A DNA stretch of 22,678 nt from Promethearchaeota archaeon (GTDB taxonomy: Archaea > Asgardarchaeota > Lokiarchaeia > Sigynarchaeales > SOKP01). Numbering within the stretch: the first letter of the stretch is position 1; each line of letters starts with the position of its first letter. The notes under the pieces are model-generated. The model worked only from the letters and a program-made list of their open reading frames with translations. It ran no database searches and had not been told where the DNA came from. The stretch lies in assembly GCA_019894735.1 (NCBI GenBank), contig JAGXOB010000005.1, forward strand, positions 35,833 to 58,510. Reading direction: 5' to 3'. Below are positions 7,107-16,222 of the stretch, in pieces. Made by a program: the position numbers and the translations under genes.

Positions 7107-8414
7107 ATGGGAAAAGATCAAAGTTTAGAAGCGAAAAAGCAAATATTGAAAGCTGAACAACTTTTTAAGGCGAGACAATTTAAAAAGGCTGGTAAAAATT
7201 ACCATTTAGCTGGAAATTCGCTACTCAAGTTGAACGAATTTGAAGGTGCTAAAGACTGTTTCATTAAAGGTGCCGAAATGTTTATGGAACTGGAACGATA
7301 TGATACAAGTATTGAGTTGCTGAGACAATCTGGAGAAGCGTGTCTTTATGCCGATAAATATCTAGAAGCCAACCAATTATACAAAGAAGCTCTAAACTTA
7401 GTTCCGAAACTTAAAAACGAAGGAGAAAGAAGTTCACACATTGTAACATTTTCGGTTCTTTCGTATTTATGCTTATTTCTAAAAGGAATTCCTGACGAAG
7501 GATTAGAATATTTAAAGAGGATTCAGAAAAAAGTTGACAAGGAATTTTTTAAAGAAAATCCATTAATACAACTTGTTTCTGAAATTACAATTTCTCTAAG
7601 AGACAAGCAAGTTAAATATGTGGAAAAAATTAAAGAAAATATCGGACGCTATAAATTTAGAGACGCAGAGACAAAGCTCTTAAAAAAAGTATTATTATTA
7701 TTAAACTTAAAATTATTACTAGATTCAACTTTTGAACTAGATAAAGAAACGTATACTACTAATGAAGTTATAAATTTAACGCTCAATTTTGATACTTTAA
7801 GTTTACCACAGGTTTTAAAAGATCCTTACTATCAATTTAATTTCCGTGATTTTGATATAACGAAAATTTTGATAAACCTCTCTGATAATTTGACTACGAG
7901 TAAAAGACCCAGCGTTCCTTTTGCTATTGATATTGAAAAAAAATCTCGTTTAGAATTCACAATTAAACCACATTTTCAAGTTGATAATTCATTAATAGGT
8001 CCCTTCTTAATTACTTGTGAAATTAATAAAAATGTGATCTTCACATATGAAACTCAATCAATAACACCAAAATTAATTTCTCCTCCTGCTACTTTATTAG
8101 CATCAATTAAGAATCTAAGACCCCCCCTCATTGGCCAAACTTTTCCTTTGGAAATTCTGATTGAAAATAAAAGCGAAGGAGAAGCTTTAGATGTAAACAT
8201 CGATGTTGAATTCCCTGAGAAGTTAAAAATTATGAGAGGTACAACGAAAAAACAAATTTATTCATTAAGGACGAACGAGGACTTAAAATGGGAGATTAAC
8301 TTAAAACCGCTTGAAGTAGGAGAATACATCATTAAAATTTACATACAATTTATGGACCCTAACCAAAATAAGATAGAAGAAACAAAAGATTTTCCATTTT
8401 CTATCAAACTGTAG
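7107..8414 (+). CDS. TPR/alpha-solenoid protein with C-terminal Ig-like beta-sandwich domains
   Basis: The protein has 435 residues, no signal peptide and no membrane segment, so it is cytoplasmic. Residues 8-100 are TPR- or SNAP-like helical hairpins (AEQLFKARQFKKAGKNYHLA, then FEGAKDCFIKGAEMFMELER and YLEANQLYKEALNLVP). The helical solenoid seems to continue to about residue 200. Residues 205-435 turn to beta-rich sequence. The last 100 residues look like an Ig/CARDB-type sandwich: they start near LRPPLIGQTFPLEILIENKS, continue through EALDVNIDVEFPEKL and end with the typical PLEVGEYIIKIYIQF. The order solenoid followed by Ig-like ear is found in eukaryotic trafficking proteins such as TRAPP II subunits and adaptins. 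Homology to those is inference only. The gene converges with the M24 peptidase gene 13 bases away. Confidence 0.75.
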   Translation: MGKDQSLEAKKQILKAEQLFKARQFKKAGKNYHLAGNSLLKLNEFEGAKDCFIKGAEMFMELERYDTSIELLRQSGEACLYADKYLEANQLYKEALNLVPKLKNEGERSSHIVTFSVLSYLCLFLKGIPDEGLEYLKRIQKKVDKEFFKENPLIQLVSEITISLRDKQVKYVEKIKENIGRYKFRDAETKLLKKVLLLLNLKLLLDSTFELDKETYTTNEVINLTLNFDTLSLPQVLKDPYYQFNFRDFDITKILINLSDNLTTSKRPSVPFAIDIEKKSRLEFTIKPHFQVDNSLIGPFLITCEINKNVIFTYETQSITPKLISPPATLLASIKNLRPPLIGQTFPLEILIENKSEGEALDVNIDVEFPEKLKIMRGTTKKQIYSLRTNEDLKWEINLKPLEVGEYIIKIYIQFMDPNQNKIEETKDFPFSIKL

Positions 8415-8427
8415 AAAATTGTGAAGT

Positions 8428-9579
8428 TTATATTAGTATAGGTTCTTTTGAGTTATAAGTAACTTTCTCGTATTTATCAATACCAATAATGATATCATCT
8501 TCTAATCTTATTCCCCATTTGTTTGCCCAATATAGACCTGGTTCGCTAGTATAGACCATATTTTCTTTTAACTTAAAATTGTCAGGTATCTTCCAGCTCA
8601 TCCTACCGCCTATATCGTGAGCCTCAAATCCTAGTGAGTGCCCGTATCCATGGAAAAATAATTTTTCATGATCGTATCCTCTTTCCGCTAGATACTCGCG
8701 ACATTTTCTAGCTGGTACGTTATTTGGGGTGCCATCAGTAAAGAATTTATGCGCAATTTCTTTCGATTCAAAAAGAGCATTATATGCGTCAATAAATTCT
8801 TTTTCAGGTTTATCTCCAACCCAAAAAGTCCAAGTTATATCAGAACACATCTCGTCTATTTGTAATCCCGTATCAACTAATAACACGCCTGGTTCGATTT
8901 TCTTCATTGAAGTATTATGATGCGGATCTGCTGAATGAGCTCCAGTACCAACTATTGCTGGAAACGAAGGGTTCCCTAATTTCATATATTCGTATTCTAA
9001 TTTCGCTTTTACTTCGTTTTCGGTCATGCCAACTTTGACCCATTCTGGAAATGTTTCTAATAACTCTAATGTTGCTTTGCATGTATTTCGTAAATCTTTC
9101 AATTCTTCTGAAGATTTGACGCTCCTTAATCTCTCAATTATGGGTGCTGCCGATATAAACTCTGTTTGAGGTGCCAATTTTTTCAAGGAGAAAAAATCTC
9201 CTGCACGAATCTGATCTGCGTATGCGGTCCCATTCGGATTTAAAATATCTTCTCCGATATTAACAGCTATACGCGGCTTTTTTATTAACGAACTTAGTAA
9301 AGTAGTTAATTTTGTCATTGAGTTAAATGAAATCACTTCAGCTTTAATTCCTTTGTTCTCTAAAGAACGCGCGATCATAGGAGCTTCCATTTCAACAGCG
9401 ATTACTCTATGTTTTCCATCAGCAGCAATATATATATAGTGCCTAGCATGAGATGCGACACCCAGCATAAACCTAGAATTGATATCACTATCTTCGACGC
9501 ATACTATTAACCATCCGTCTCCATTTATTTCATTGAGAATGTTTTGTGCTTTTTCGAACTTATTCATATTTCTAATCAT
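8428..9579 (-). CDS. M24 family metallopeptidase (Xaa-Pro dipeptidase type)
   Basis: This 383-residue enzyme of the aminopeptidase P/prolidase family probably cleaves Xaa-Pro bonds in peptides in the cytoplasm. Residues 1-150 form the creatinase-type N-terminal domain. The C-terminal pita-bread domain carries all five expected metal ligands for a dinuclear site: Asp in LLVDTGLQ, Asp in CSDITWTF, His in HGYGHSLGFEAHD, Glu in TSEPGLY and Glu in RLEDDI. The substrate His lies in the phrase SADPHHNTS. Length is normal for PepQ-like proteins. The ATG at 9579 gives MIRNMNK; the Met five codons later is an equally good start. The gene is divergent from AMP phosphorylase across 163 bases. Substrate preference within M24 cannot be read from the sequence. 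Confidence 0.9.
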   Translation of the reverse strand: MIRNMNKFEKAQNILNEINGDGWLIVCVEDSDINSRFMLGVASHARHYIYIAADGKHRVIAVEMEAPMIARSLENKGIKAEVISFNSMTKLTTLLSSLIKKPRIAVNIGEDILNPNGTAYADQIRAGDFFSLKKLAPQTEFISAAPIIERLRSVKSSEELKDLRNTCKATLELLETFPEWVKVGMTENEVKAKLEYEYMKLGNPSFPAIVGTGAHSADPHHNTSMKKIEPGVLLVDTGLQIDEMCSDITWTFWVGDKPEKEFIDAYNALFESKEIAHKFFTDGTPNNVPARKCREYLAERGYDHEKLFFHGYGHSLGFEAHDIGGRMSWKIPDNFKLKENMVYTSEPGLYWANKWGIRLEDDIIIGIDKYEKVTYNSKEPILI

Positions 9580-9742
9580 TTAATGGTTTTTAATTAATTT
9601 TATTAAAATGAATAAATAAAATAATCGGAAAAAAAGAAAATAATTATATATGGCATCAAAAAGGTGAATTTAAAGAAATTTCAAGTAAATTTATTTATCC
9701 AAATGATCTAATTAATATTTAATTACATAACATTTTGAAATT
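9580..9742. promoter_or_regulatory. Divergent promoter region between the M24 peptidase and AMP phosphorylase
   Basis: The region is AT-rich. TAATATTTAATTAC at 9711-9724 lies about 20-30 nt upstream of the AMP phosphorylase ATG, fitting a TATA box for a near-leaderless transcript. On the minus strand a TTTATTTAT-type box lies about 35-45 nt before the peptidase start. No operator-like palindrome stands out. Confidence 0.45.
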
Positions 9743-11281
9743 ATGAAGCTAAAAGTAAAAACATTAAATTTTGAAACGGGAAATACCAAGGATGTTGTTT
9801 TAAATATTAAGGATGCTCAAAAACTAGGGCAAAAAGCCGGTGACCGAATATATATTAAAAACATCGAATCTAAAAATGTTGAAGATAAATATTGGATTGC
9901 AATTTTACAAGTTGACTATTCTAATTCTCTCGTTGAATCGGGAGAAATTGGAATATTCTTAGATATTCTTAAAGAAAAAACCACTCTTCAAAACGACATA
10001 ATTTTATCTGTAAAACCAGCTGATCCTCCAGATTCTTTTAAATTTATTCAGAAGAAAATAAAAGGAAATAAAATAACAACTGAAGAAATTAATAGTATTA
10101 TCTCTGATACAGTCTCAGGCTCTTTATCAAGAATAGATTTAGCAGCATTTATAACAGCCGTTTACATAAATGGTATGGATCATGAAGAGATGACATCATT
10201 AACGTATGCAGAAGCCAGAAGTGGAGACATTTTCAATTTTGGTCCCGAAGTATATGATAAGCATTCAACGGGAGGAGTACCAGGGAATAAGGTTACGCTT
10301 ATAATTGTTCCAATTGTTGCTTCTGCAGGTTTAACCATTCCTAAATCGTCGACTAGAGCTATAACTTCCCCTTCTGGAACTGCAGATTCTATGGAAGTTT
10401 TGGCACCGGTCACTTTTGAAGCCGATAAATTGAAAACGATTGTGTCAAAAGAAAATGCTTGCATAATTTGGGGTGGGGCTCTTAATACTTCACCTGCGGA
10501 TAACATATTAATCGAAATTGAGCGCCCGTTACACATGGATCCTATAGGTCTTATGATACCCTCTATAATCACCAAGAAGTTATCTCTAGGAGTTAAAAAA
10601 CTCGTATTAGATATACCAGTTGGAGAAGGAACAAAATTTGTTACACCCGATGATGGTAAACAATTCGCTTATATTTTTAAAGAAATTGCTAAAAATGTAG
10701 GGATTCAAGCAGAGTGCGCATTAACGCTTGCTCACCAACCTATAGGTCACGCAATTGGCCCCGGTTTAGAGGCTAAAGAAGCATTAACATTGCTTATGGA
10801 CTATTCTGTTGGGCCTAATTCTTTAATTGAAAAATCTACAGATTTGGCAGGTATTTTACTTGAAATGGGAGGAAAAGCTCAAAAAGGGATGGGACAAAAG
10901 TTAGCAAAGGAAATATTGCGATCAGGAAAAGCGTTTGAAAAAATGAAAAAGATTATTGAAGCTCAGGGTGGAAATCCCGAAATTAAACCGGAAGATGTTA
11001 AATTAGGACCGCATATTAAGGAATGTTTTGCCACAAAATCGGGGCACATCACTGGAGTAAATAACGCTATCATTAATCAGATAGCTAAAGCTACTGGTTG
11101 TCCACATTCGAAACATTCTGGTGTAGAAATTTTCAAAAAACAAGGGGCAAGAATAAAGGAAGGAGACTTAATATTCAAAATGTATTCTGAGAGCCAAAAT
11201 AAATTAAAAAAAGCGGAGAAAATATATAACTCTACTGGTGGACCTATAATTCTTGGTGGAATGATGATAGAAAGGATTTGA
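9743..11281 (+). CDS. deoA: AMP phosphorylase (archaeal thymidine phosphorylase family)
   Basis: This enzyme phosphorolyses AMP, and also CMP and UMP, to the free base and ribose 1,5-bisphosphate. It is the first step of the archaeal nucleotide salvage pathway that continues through ribose-1,5-bisphosphate isomerase to form III RuBisCO. The protein has 512 residues, near the roughly 505 of archaeal AMP phosphorylases. It carries the extra N-terminal domain of about 85 residues (MKLKVKTLNFETG) that separates this group from bacterial thymidine phosphorylases. The family signature is visible as KHSTGGVPGNKVTL and IPKSSTRAITSPSGTADSME, encoded near 10258-10396. The isomerase gene is not in the window. 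A RuBisCO-family gene lies 9.5 kb away but may not be a true RuBisCO. Confidence 0.94.
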   Translation: MKLKVKTLNFETGNTKDVVLNIKDAQKLGQKAGDRIYIKNIESKNVEDKYWIAILQVDYSNSLVESGEIGIFLDILKEKTTLQNDIILSVKPADPPDSFKFIQKKIKGNKITTEEINSIISDTVSGSLSRIDLAAFITAVYINGMDHEEMTSLTYAEARSGDIFNFGPEVYDKHSTGGVPGNKVTLIIVPIVASAGLTIPKSSTRAITSPSGTADSMEVLAPVTFEADKLKTIVSKENACIIWGGALNTSPADNILIEIERPLHMDPIGLMIPSIITKKLSLGVKKLVLDIPVGEGTKFVTPDDGKQFAYIFKEIAKNVGIQAECALTLAHQPIGHAIGPGLEAKEALTLLMDYSVGPNSLIEKSTDLAGILLEMGGKAQKGMGQKLAKEILRSGKAFEKMKKIIEAQGGNPEIKPEDVKLGPHIKECFATKSGHITGVNNAIINQIAKATGCPHSKHSGVEIFKKQGARIKEGDLIFKMYSESQNKLKKAEKIYNSTGGPIILGGMMIERI

Positions 11282-11370
11282 TCTCTTAATTAAATAAATT
11301 CTATCATTTCATAATTCACTTTATAATAGTTTCAATGATAATAAAAACAATTTTAATGGTCAATATTGAT

Positions 11371-11380
11371 AAATTTAAAA
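11371..11380 (+). promoter_or_regulatory. TATA-like promoter element before the first LRR gene
   Basis: AAATTTAAAA lies 25-34 nt before the ATG at 11405. This is the spacing expected for a leaderless archaeal transcript, and no Shine-Dalgarno is present. Confidence 0.45.
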
Positions 11381-11404
11381 AATTAACTCAAATTTCGAAG
11401 ATTG

Positions 11405-12904
11405 ATGGAATTATCTCCTCAACTTATTAAAAAAAACTTTGGGAATAAAAAATTAGATAAATTTTCGGCAATAAATCAACTCGTCTCAATCATAGAAAAT
11501 AGTGAGGATTTACAAGCCAGAAATGAAAGTATAAAAGTTTTAGCTCAAATCAACGCTAATACTGAAAGTGTTTTCAAGCTACTGGAAAATTTATTAATTT
11601 CAGATTCGCACGAAATCATAAGATATACTGCAGCGACAGTAATAGAAAAAGTATTTTTGAATATCGCTCTTGAACCGTTAAAATGGGTTTTCAAACATGA
11701 AGAATCTTTAAGATGTCTATTAACAGTCTCCAAAATCTTAGGGAAAATTGATTCAATTCAATCAAAATTATTGTTAATAAATAGAATTAAAAGAATTTCA
11801 AATGAAAAAATTGCAAACAATTTAAACACCTTGTTTGAAAATAGAAAAATTGAAAGTTTTTCCAGTTTTGAGCTCTCGGAAATTATAGAAAATTATTTTA
11901 TTATAACGGATTTGGAAAAAAAATTTGGTCAGATTAGTTATCAGGTGAAAGATGGACTAATTTATCAAATAGATTTATCCGATGTTAGTAGTCACGTTTT
12001 TGGATGGGCAATTTTGAATAAGTTTCCTGAATTTATGGAGTATTTAACTTCATTAGACAGCTTAGATTTAAAATTTAATAGGCTTACTGCAATTCCTGAC
12101 ACTATTAACCTTTTACTTGCTTTAACTTTTTTCGATTTGAGTTATAATAAAATTAAATCTCTTCCAGACTCTATTGGATCGCTAAATTCATTAAAATTTT
12201 TGAATTTAAGATATAATAAATTAAAAATTCTACCAACATCTATTGGTTCTTTATCATCCTTAACACATCTAGATTTAAGAGCTAACGAATTGTCTTCTCT
12301 ACCAAATACGATTAAAAATTTGTCAATGTTAAATCTTTTAGATTTACACGGAAACAACTTGAGCAAACTAAATGTGTCTTTTAAAGGATTGAATTCTCTA
12401 AAACAATTAGAGTTAGGGTTAAATAATATCGAGCGTCTTCCTAAGTGTGTTAAATCTCTTAAGTCTCTAAAAAGATTAGGATTAGGGGGGAACAAGCTTT
12501 CTATTCTACCTGGTTGGATTGGGTCGTTTCAATCATTAGAGACTTTGCATTTGTTTGATAACCAATTATTTCACCTTCCAAATTCAATTGGTTCAATAAC
12601 TAATCTTAAAGAATTAACTTTGTGGCATAACAAACTTGAATCATTGCCCAAATCATTCAGTGCTTTAAAAAATTTAAAAGAATTAAATTTAAGTTGGAAT
12701 CGCTTCGAGAATTTACCTAATTGGGTTGGTTCGCTAAAATCTCTCGAAATATTAAGCTTATGGGGAAACAAATTGAAATCACTACCTAAAACTCTAGAAA
12801 ATCTTACATCATTGAGAATCCTTGATTTAAATTTCAACAATATTGAAGAGACACCAAACTTTTTGAGCAAATTAGAGAAAAGAGGATTAATAATCTATAA
12901 ATAA
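11405..12904 (+). CDS. HEAT-like plus leucine-rich-repeat protein (paralogue 1)
   Basis: The 499-residue protein has an N-terminal HEAT-like helical region (about 1-125), a linker helix region (125-205) and 12 leucine-rich repeats of 23 residues (about 211-499). The repeats follow LxxLxLxxNxLxxLPxxIGxL, the class found in eukaryotic Ras-binding LRR proteins; examples are LDLSYNKIKSLPDSIGSL and LNLSWNRFENLPNWVGSL. No signal peptide or membrane anchor is present, so the array is cytoplasmic and probably binds proteins. I chose ATG 11405 over the adjacent TTG 11402 because MELSPQLI matches MELNPNRI of the third paralogue. Conserved N-terminal landmarks shared by all three paralogues are LLxSDxxExIR and W..xHEES..CL. 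The second paralogue follows 13 bases downstream, probably in one operon. The partner is unknown. Confidence 0.9.
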   Translation: MELSPQLIKKNFGNKKLDKFSAINQLVSIIENSEDLQARNESIKVLAQINANTESVFKLLENLLISDSHEIIRYTAATVIEKVFLNIALEPLKWVFKHEESLRCLLTVSKILGKIDSIQSKLLLINRIKRISNEKIANNLNTLFENRKIESFSSFELSEIIENYFIITDLEKKFGQISYQVKDGLIYQIDLSDVSSHVFGWAILNKFPEFMEYLTSLDSLDLKFNRLTAIPDTINLLLALTFFDLSYNKIKSLPDSIGSLNSLKFLNLRYNKLKILPTSIGSLSSLTHLDLRANELSSLPNTIKNLSMLNLLDLHGNNLSKLNVSFKGLNSLKQLELGLNNIERLPKCVKSLKSLKRLGLGGNKLSILPGWIGSFQSLETLHLFDNQLFHLPNSIGSITNLKELTLWHNKLESLPKSFSALKNLKELNLSWNRFENLPNWVGSLKSLEILSLWGNKLKSLPKTLENLTSLRILDLNFNNIEETPNFLSKLEKRGLIIYK

Positions 12905-12917
12905 TTGAGGGATTAAG

Positions 12918-14300
12918 ATTACGAAACGTACACCATCTAAAATTTTAGAAGAACTAAATAGGAATATCTTAGATAAACAATCAGCCATTCAACACTTGAT
13001 CGCATTAATAGAAAATAGCACAAAAATCAAACACAGATTAGAAAGTCTTCATATGCTACGAGAAATTAGCATCAATTTTGAGAATTTTGGCGGAGAGAGG
13101 GATTCTTTGATAAGCTTTTTTGAAAATTTGCTTATTTCAGATACAGATGAATTAATCAGAAATGAAGCTGCTCTAATTCTATTTCATGAAAATGAAGAAA
13201 AAGCTCTAAATCCAATGAGGTGGGCTCTCCATCACGAAGAATCTCCACTTTGCCTACAGACGATTTTAAACTCACTGATAAAAATAGTCGAAAATTTAAT
13301 ACAAAAAAAAGAACCTATAGCTAAATTGATAATGGTTCATGAAATAAAGCAAATTAAAGATAAAGATTTTAAAATTGGCTTTGAAACCTTGAAATCTACC
13401 AAAGAAGCTGGAGATTTTACACTTAGAGCGTTAGCTGATATTTTAATTAACTACTTTGTTTTAGTGTACTTAAAAAAGTCTTATTGGAGATTGAAATACC
13501 GGATTGAACAATGCAAAATTTTGGAGTTAGATTTTATTTTTAAAGGTTTAACAAAATTGCCTAATGCTATTAAACATTTGAGATACCTCAAGAAATTGAC
13601 TTTACGATATAATCAAATTACCGAACTACCGGATTGGATCGAATCTATACGCGATTTAGAATCTCTAAATCTTAATGTAAATAATATAAATATGCTTCCA
13701 GCAACGATAGGGTCTCTTTCTCATCTAGAAGAATTATTATTATGGAAGAATGAGCTTCAATATCTTCCAGATTCAATTTGTTCCTTACTTTCATTAAAAT
13801 ATTTAAACTTAAGATTAAACCAACTTAAATTCTTGCCCTATGATATAGGGAATTTAATAAGCCTTTTAGAATTAAATCTTCACGACAATAAACTAACCGA
13901 AGTTCCAGAGTCTATCTCTTCACTTAAACTATTAGAGACGTTGAATCTAAGCTGGAATTTACTAACAACTCTTTCTTCATCAATAACTAATTTAAAATCT
14001 CTAAAATCTCTAAATATTGAAAGAAACGAATTGTCTGAAATTCCAGAGTCTATTGGCTCTCTTACTTCGTTAGAGATATTGAATATAGGGGATAATAAAT
14101 TAGAAAATGTTCCAGAAACGATTGGAAGTTTAAAAAATTTAAAAATATTAAATATTTCACGGAATAGATTAACTTCGATACCAAATTCAATTTTATCTCT
14201 TGAGAATTTAGAAGAATTATATCTTAGTGATAATAATCTCGATATCGATTCAACCTTTATGAAAAAGCTAATAGATAAAGGACTAAAAATCTATTTTTAG
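12918..14300 (+). CDS. HEAT-like plus leucine-rich-repeat protein (paralogue 2), apparent ATT start
   Basis: This protein has the same layout as the upstream gene: a HEAT-like N-terminal region with FFENLLISDTDELIRNEAA and HHEESPLCLQT, then about 11 LRRs of 23 residues from roughly residue 198 to the end. The first ATG or TTG in frame falls at 12996 and would cut off 26 residues homologous to the other paralogues (ILDKQSAIQHLIALIEN). The frame stays open upstream to a TGA at 12906-12908 with no ATG, GTG or TTG. ATT at 12918 lies 7 bases after GAGGG (12907-12911) and gives a 460-residue protein starting MTKRTPSK. So the gene either uses a non-canonical ATT start or has a base error there. The product is cytoplasmic and probably binds proteins. 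Confidence 0.82.
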   Translation: MTKRTPSKILEELNRNILDKQSAIQHLIALIENSTKIKHRLESLHMLREISINFENFGGERDSLISFFENLLISDTDELIRNEAALILFHENEEKALNPMRWALHHEESPLCLQTILNSLIKIVENLIQKKEPIAKLIMVHEIKQIKDKDFKIGFETLKSTKEAGDFTLRALADILINYFVLVYLKKSYWRLKYRIEQCKILELDFIFKGLTKLPNAIKHLRYLKKLTLRYNQITELPDWIESIRDLESLNLNVNNINMLPATIGSLSHLEELLLWKNELQYLPDSICSLLSLKYLNLRLNQLKFLPYDIGNLISLLELNLHDNKLTEVPESISSLKLLETLNLSWNLLTTLSSSITNLKSLKSLNIERNELSEIPESIGSLTSLEILNIGDNKLENVPETIGSLKNLKILNISRNRLTSIPNSILSLENLEELYLSDNNLDIDSTFMKKLIDKGLKIYF

Positions 14301-14347
14301 GAACTAGCCTCTTATTGCTATTAAATTGATTGATCGAATTCTAAACT

Positions 14348-16105
14348 TTATTGAGAATCGTAAAGATTTCTAATTTCTTCTACTGTAGTTATATCCTCAG
14401 GACCTTTTTCGGGTCGCAGTCTCTGAAAGACTGGAAACCGCATGGAATATCCTAAACTAGGAAATTTCTCGCTAATGGTAATTTCATCACCAATGATCTC
14501 AACTACGAATTCTGGCTTAAACCAAACATCCGGAATATCTTCACAAATAACATTATTAGGTTTTTTTTCTGTTTTATATTTCTCCATTTCTTTTGTTAGA
14601 GAATCTGATAATTCATCGGTCAATCCTGAAAAAAATCGAGTAAAAGCAACAAAATTACCATTCATAGGATCATAAACGGCTCCAACATAAGTTCCATACA
14701 CACCTGTTCTTCGACCTTTACCGTAAAAAGCTCCAACTAATACGACATCTACAGAATCTTTTAGCTTTCCTCCTTCCAATCCCTTCAATTTTATCCACAA
14801 GAATCCTCTATTTCCTGCCTGATATATGGAATCTTCTTTAATAGATTTTGCCATAATGCCTTCATTTCCTTCTGCTCGAGCTTTGTTAAAAAAATCTAAG
14901 AGATCATCAGTATTGTAAATTAATTGCGATTTGACTAAACGCAATTCATCTCTCTCAGAGACAATTTCTTCTAGTTTTTTCCTGCGTTCCAAAAATGATT
15001 TGTCGATGTAGGACTCGTTTTTATACTTTAACAAATCAAATAGGAACAAACACACAGGAACTTCCTTCATAATATCTTCTACATCATATTTTCGCCGTCT
15101 TTTACTTAACACCTGAAACGGTAACATTTTTTCAAAAAAAGAGTCCATAGCGACCACTTCTCCCTCTATAATAGCATCATCCACTTGAATATTTTCAGTT
15201 ATCATTTTGCATACATCAGGATATTGTTCAGATATTTCCATTAATCTGCGAGAAAATAATTTTACTTCTTGACCTTGTTTATGGATTTGGAGTCTTTCCC
15301 CATCTAATTTATTTTCTGCGGTAAATGGCGTTCCAAGCTTCTCAATTATTTCACCATACGGAACTCTCGATGCTAACATCATTCTTATAGGTATTCCGTA
15401 TGTAATTCCTATTTTTTCTACTTCAGTAATTCCTTTTTCTGCTAAAATCTTTGTAATATCTCCTAAATCAGGATGAAAATTATATGCTTTTTCAATGATT
15501 TTTCTATTTTCTTTACTACCCGTAAAACCTAATGCTAAACCATCAATTATAGTTAAAGTTGACACCCCTACTCTTAAAGTGGAAGTGATTATTCGCAATA
15601 AATACTTATTTTCTAGAGGTGAGCACTTTCTCATTAATCCTCTTAATATCCCTAATTTAGCATCTTGTGAGCCTGCTCCTTCACTTAAAGCAATTTTTTG
15701 CAGAGCTAAATATAATTCTGAAATTTCTAATGAAGGTTCTAATTCGCTCGGCTTATCCTCGAAATCGAATAAAGACTTTTGTTTCTTCTTTTTAGCTAAA
15801 ATTAATTCTGCTGTAGCTCCAATATCGCCTTTCTTTATTAAAATGGCTTTGATTTTTTTTTTATCAATACCAGAATGTAGCGTTAGTCCTTCTATTATCA
15901 TTTTTTCTGCTAGACCTATTTTAGGGAATTTTTTTATGTTTGACGCTAACTCTCCCTGTAATAAGTATACAATTTTTTCTAAATCCTTAAAATTCTTTTT
16001 CGTTTTTACTTCTTTAAAGAAGTTAGATAAAATTTCTATCATTTCGAGCCTTTTTGTAGTAGATTCTAAATCCGAAAAAAGAGTTGCTAAGTTTTTAAAT
16101 TTCAT
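14348..16105 (-). CDS. lig: ATP-dependent DNA ligase
   Basis: This enzyme seals nicks in duplex DNA during replication and repair, using ATP. The 585-residue length matches archaeal replicative ligases of about 560-610. Residues 1-210 form the DNA-binding domain. The adenylation motif I is ENKLDGER with the nucleophilic lysine at residue 266. Motif III lies near VCLFLFDLLKY, motif IV is EGIMAKS and motif V is GFLWIKLKG. An OB-fold with the RxGVYGTYVG type of sequence follows, and the C-terminus reaches SLGYSMRFPVFQRLRPEKG, typical of the archaeal/eukaryotic LigI group. The ATG at 16105 gives the expected N-terminus. The gene lies downstream of the gelsolin-like gene on the same strand and converges with the second LRR gene. 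Confidence 0.96.
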   Translation of the reverse strand: MKFKNLATLFSDLESTTKRLEMIEILSNFFKEVKTKKNFKDLEKIVYLLQGELASNIKKFPKIGLAEKMIIEGLTLHSGIDKKKIKAILIKKGDIGATAELILAKKKKQKSLFDFEDKPSELEPSLEISELYLALQKIALSEGAGSQDAKLGILRGLMRKCSPLENKYLLRIITSTLRVGVSTLTIIDGLALGFTGSKENRKIIEKAYNFHPDLGDITKILAEKGITEVEKIGITYGIPIRMMLASRVPYGEIIEKLGTPFTAENKLDGERLQIHKQGQEVKLFSRRLMEISEQYPDVCKMITENIQVDDAIIEGEVVAMDSFFEKMLPFQVLSKRRRKYDVEDIMKEVPVCLFLFDLLKYKNESYIDKSFLERRKKLEEIVSERDELRLVKSQLIYNTDDLLDFFNKARAEGNEGIMAKSIKEDSIYQAGNRGFLWIKLKGLEGGKLKDSVDVVLVGAFYGKGRRTGVYGTYVGAVYDPMNGNFVAFTRFFSGLTDELSDSLTKEMEKYKTEKKPNNVICEDIPDVWFKPEFVVEIIGDEITISEKFPSLGYSMRFPVFQRLRPEKGPEDITTVEEIRNLYDSQ

Positions 16106-16213
16106 TTTATCTTACAATACTTTTATCTAAAGATTAATCTTAAATCACTATTGAAATTCTTATTATTTAAGAAAAAGGCTTAAGATTTAAACTCCAATAT
16201 TTAAAAAATTAGG

Positions 16214-16222
16214 AAAAAAAAA
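16214..16222 (-). terminator. Run of nine Ts after the gelsolin-like gene
   Basis: On the minus strand nine Ts follow the stop codon directly, and further T-rich sequence continues to about 16200. This is consistent with archaeal intrinsic termination ahead of the ligase gene. Confidence 0.5.

Noticed and set aside
12142..12870. Minus-strand open frames within the LRR genes
   Set aside because: The periodic LRR codons leave long open antisense frames, and the translations show only the mirror image of the repeat.
15495..16130. Plus-strand frame of about 211 codons opposite the ligase gene
   Set aside because: It is antisense to well-conserved ligase domains, has no recognisable domain and no separate promoter or Shine-Dalgarno.
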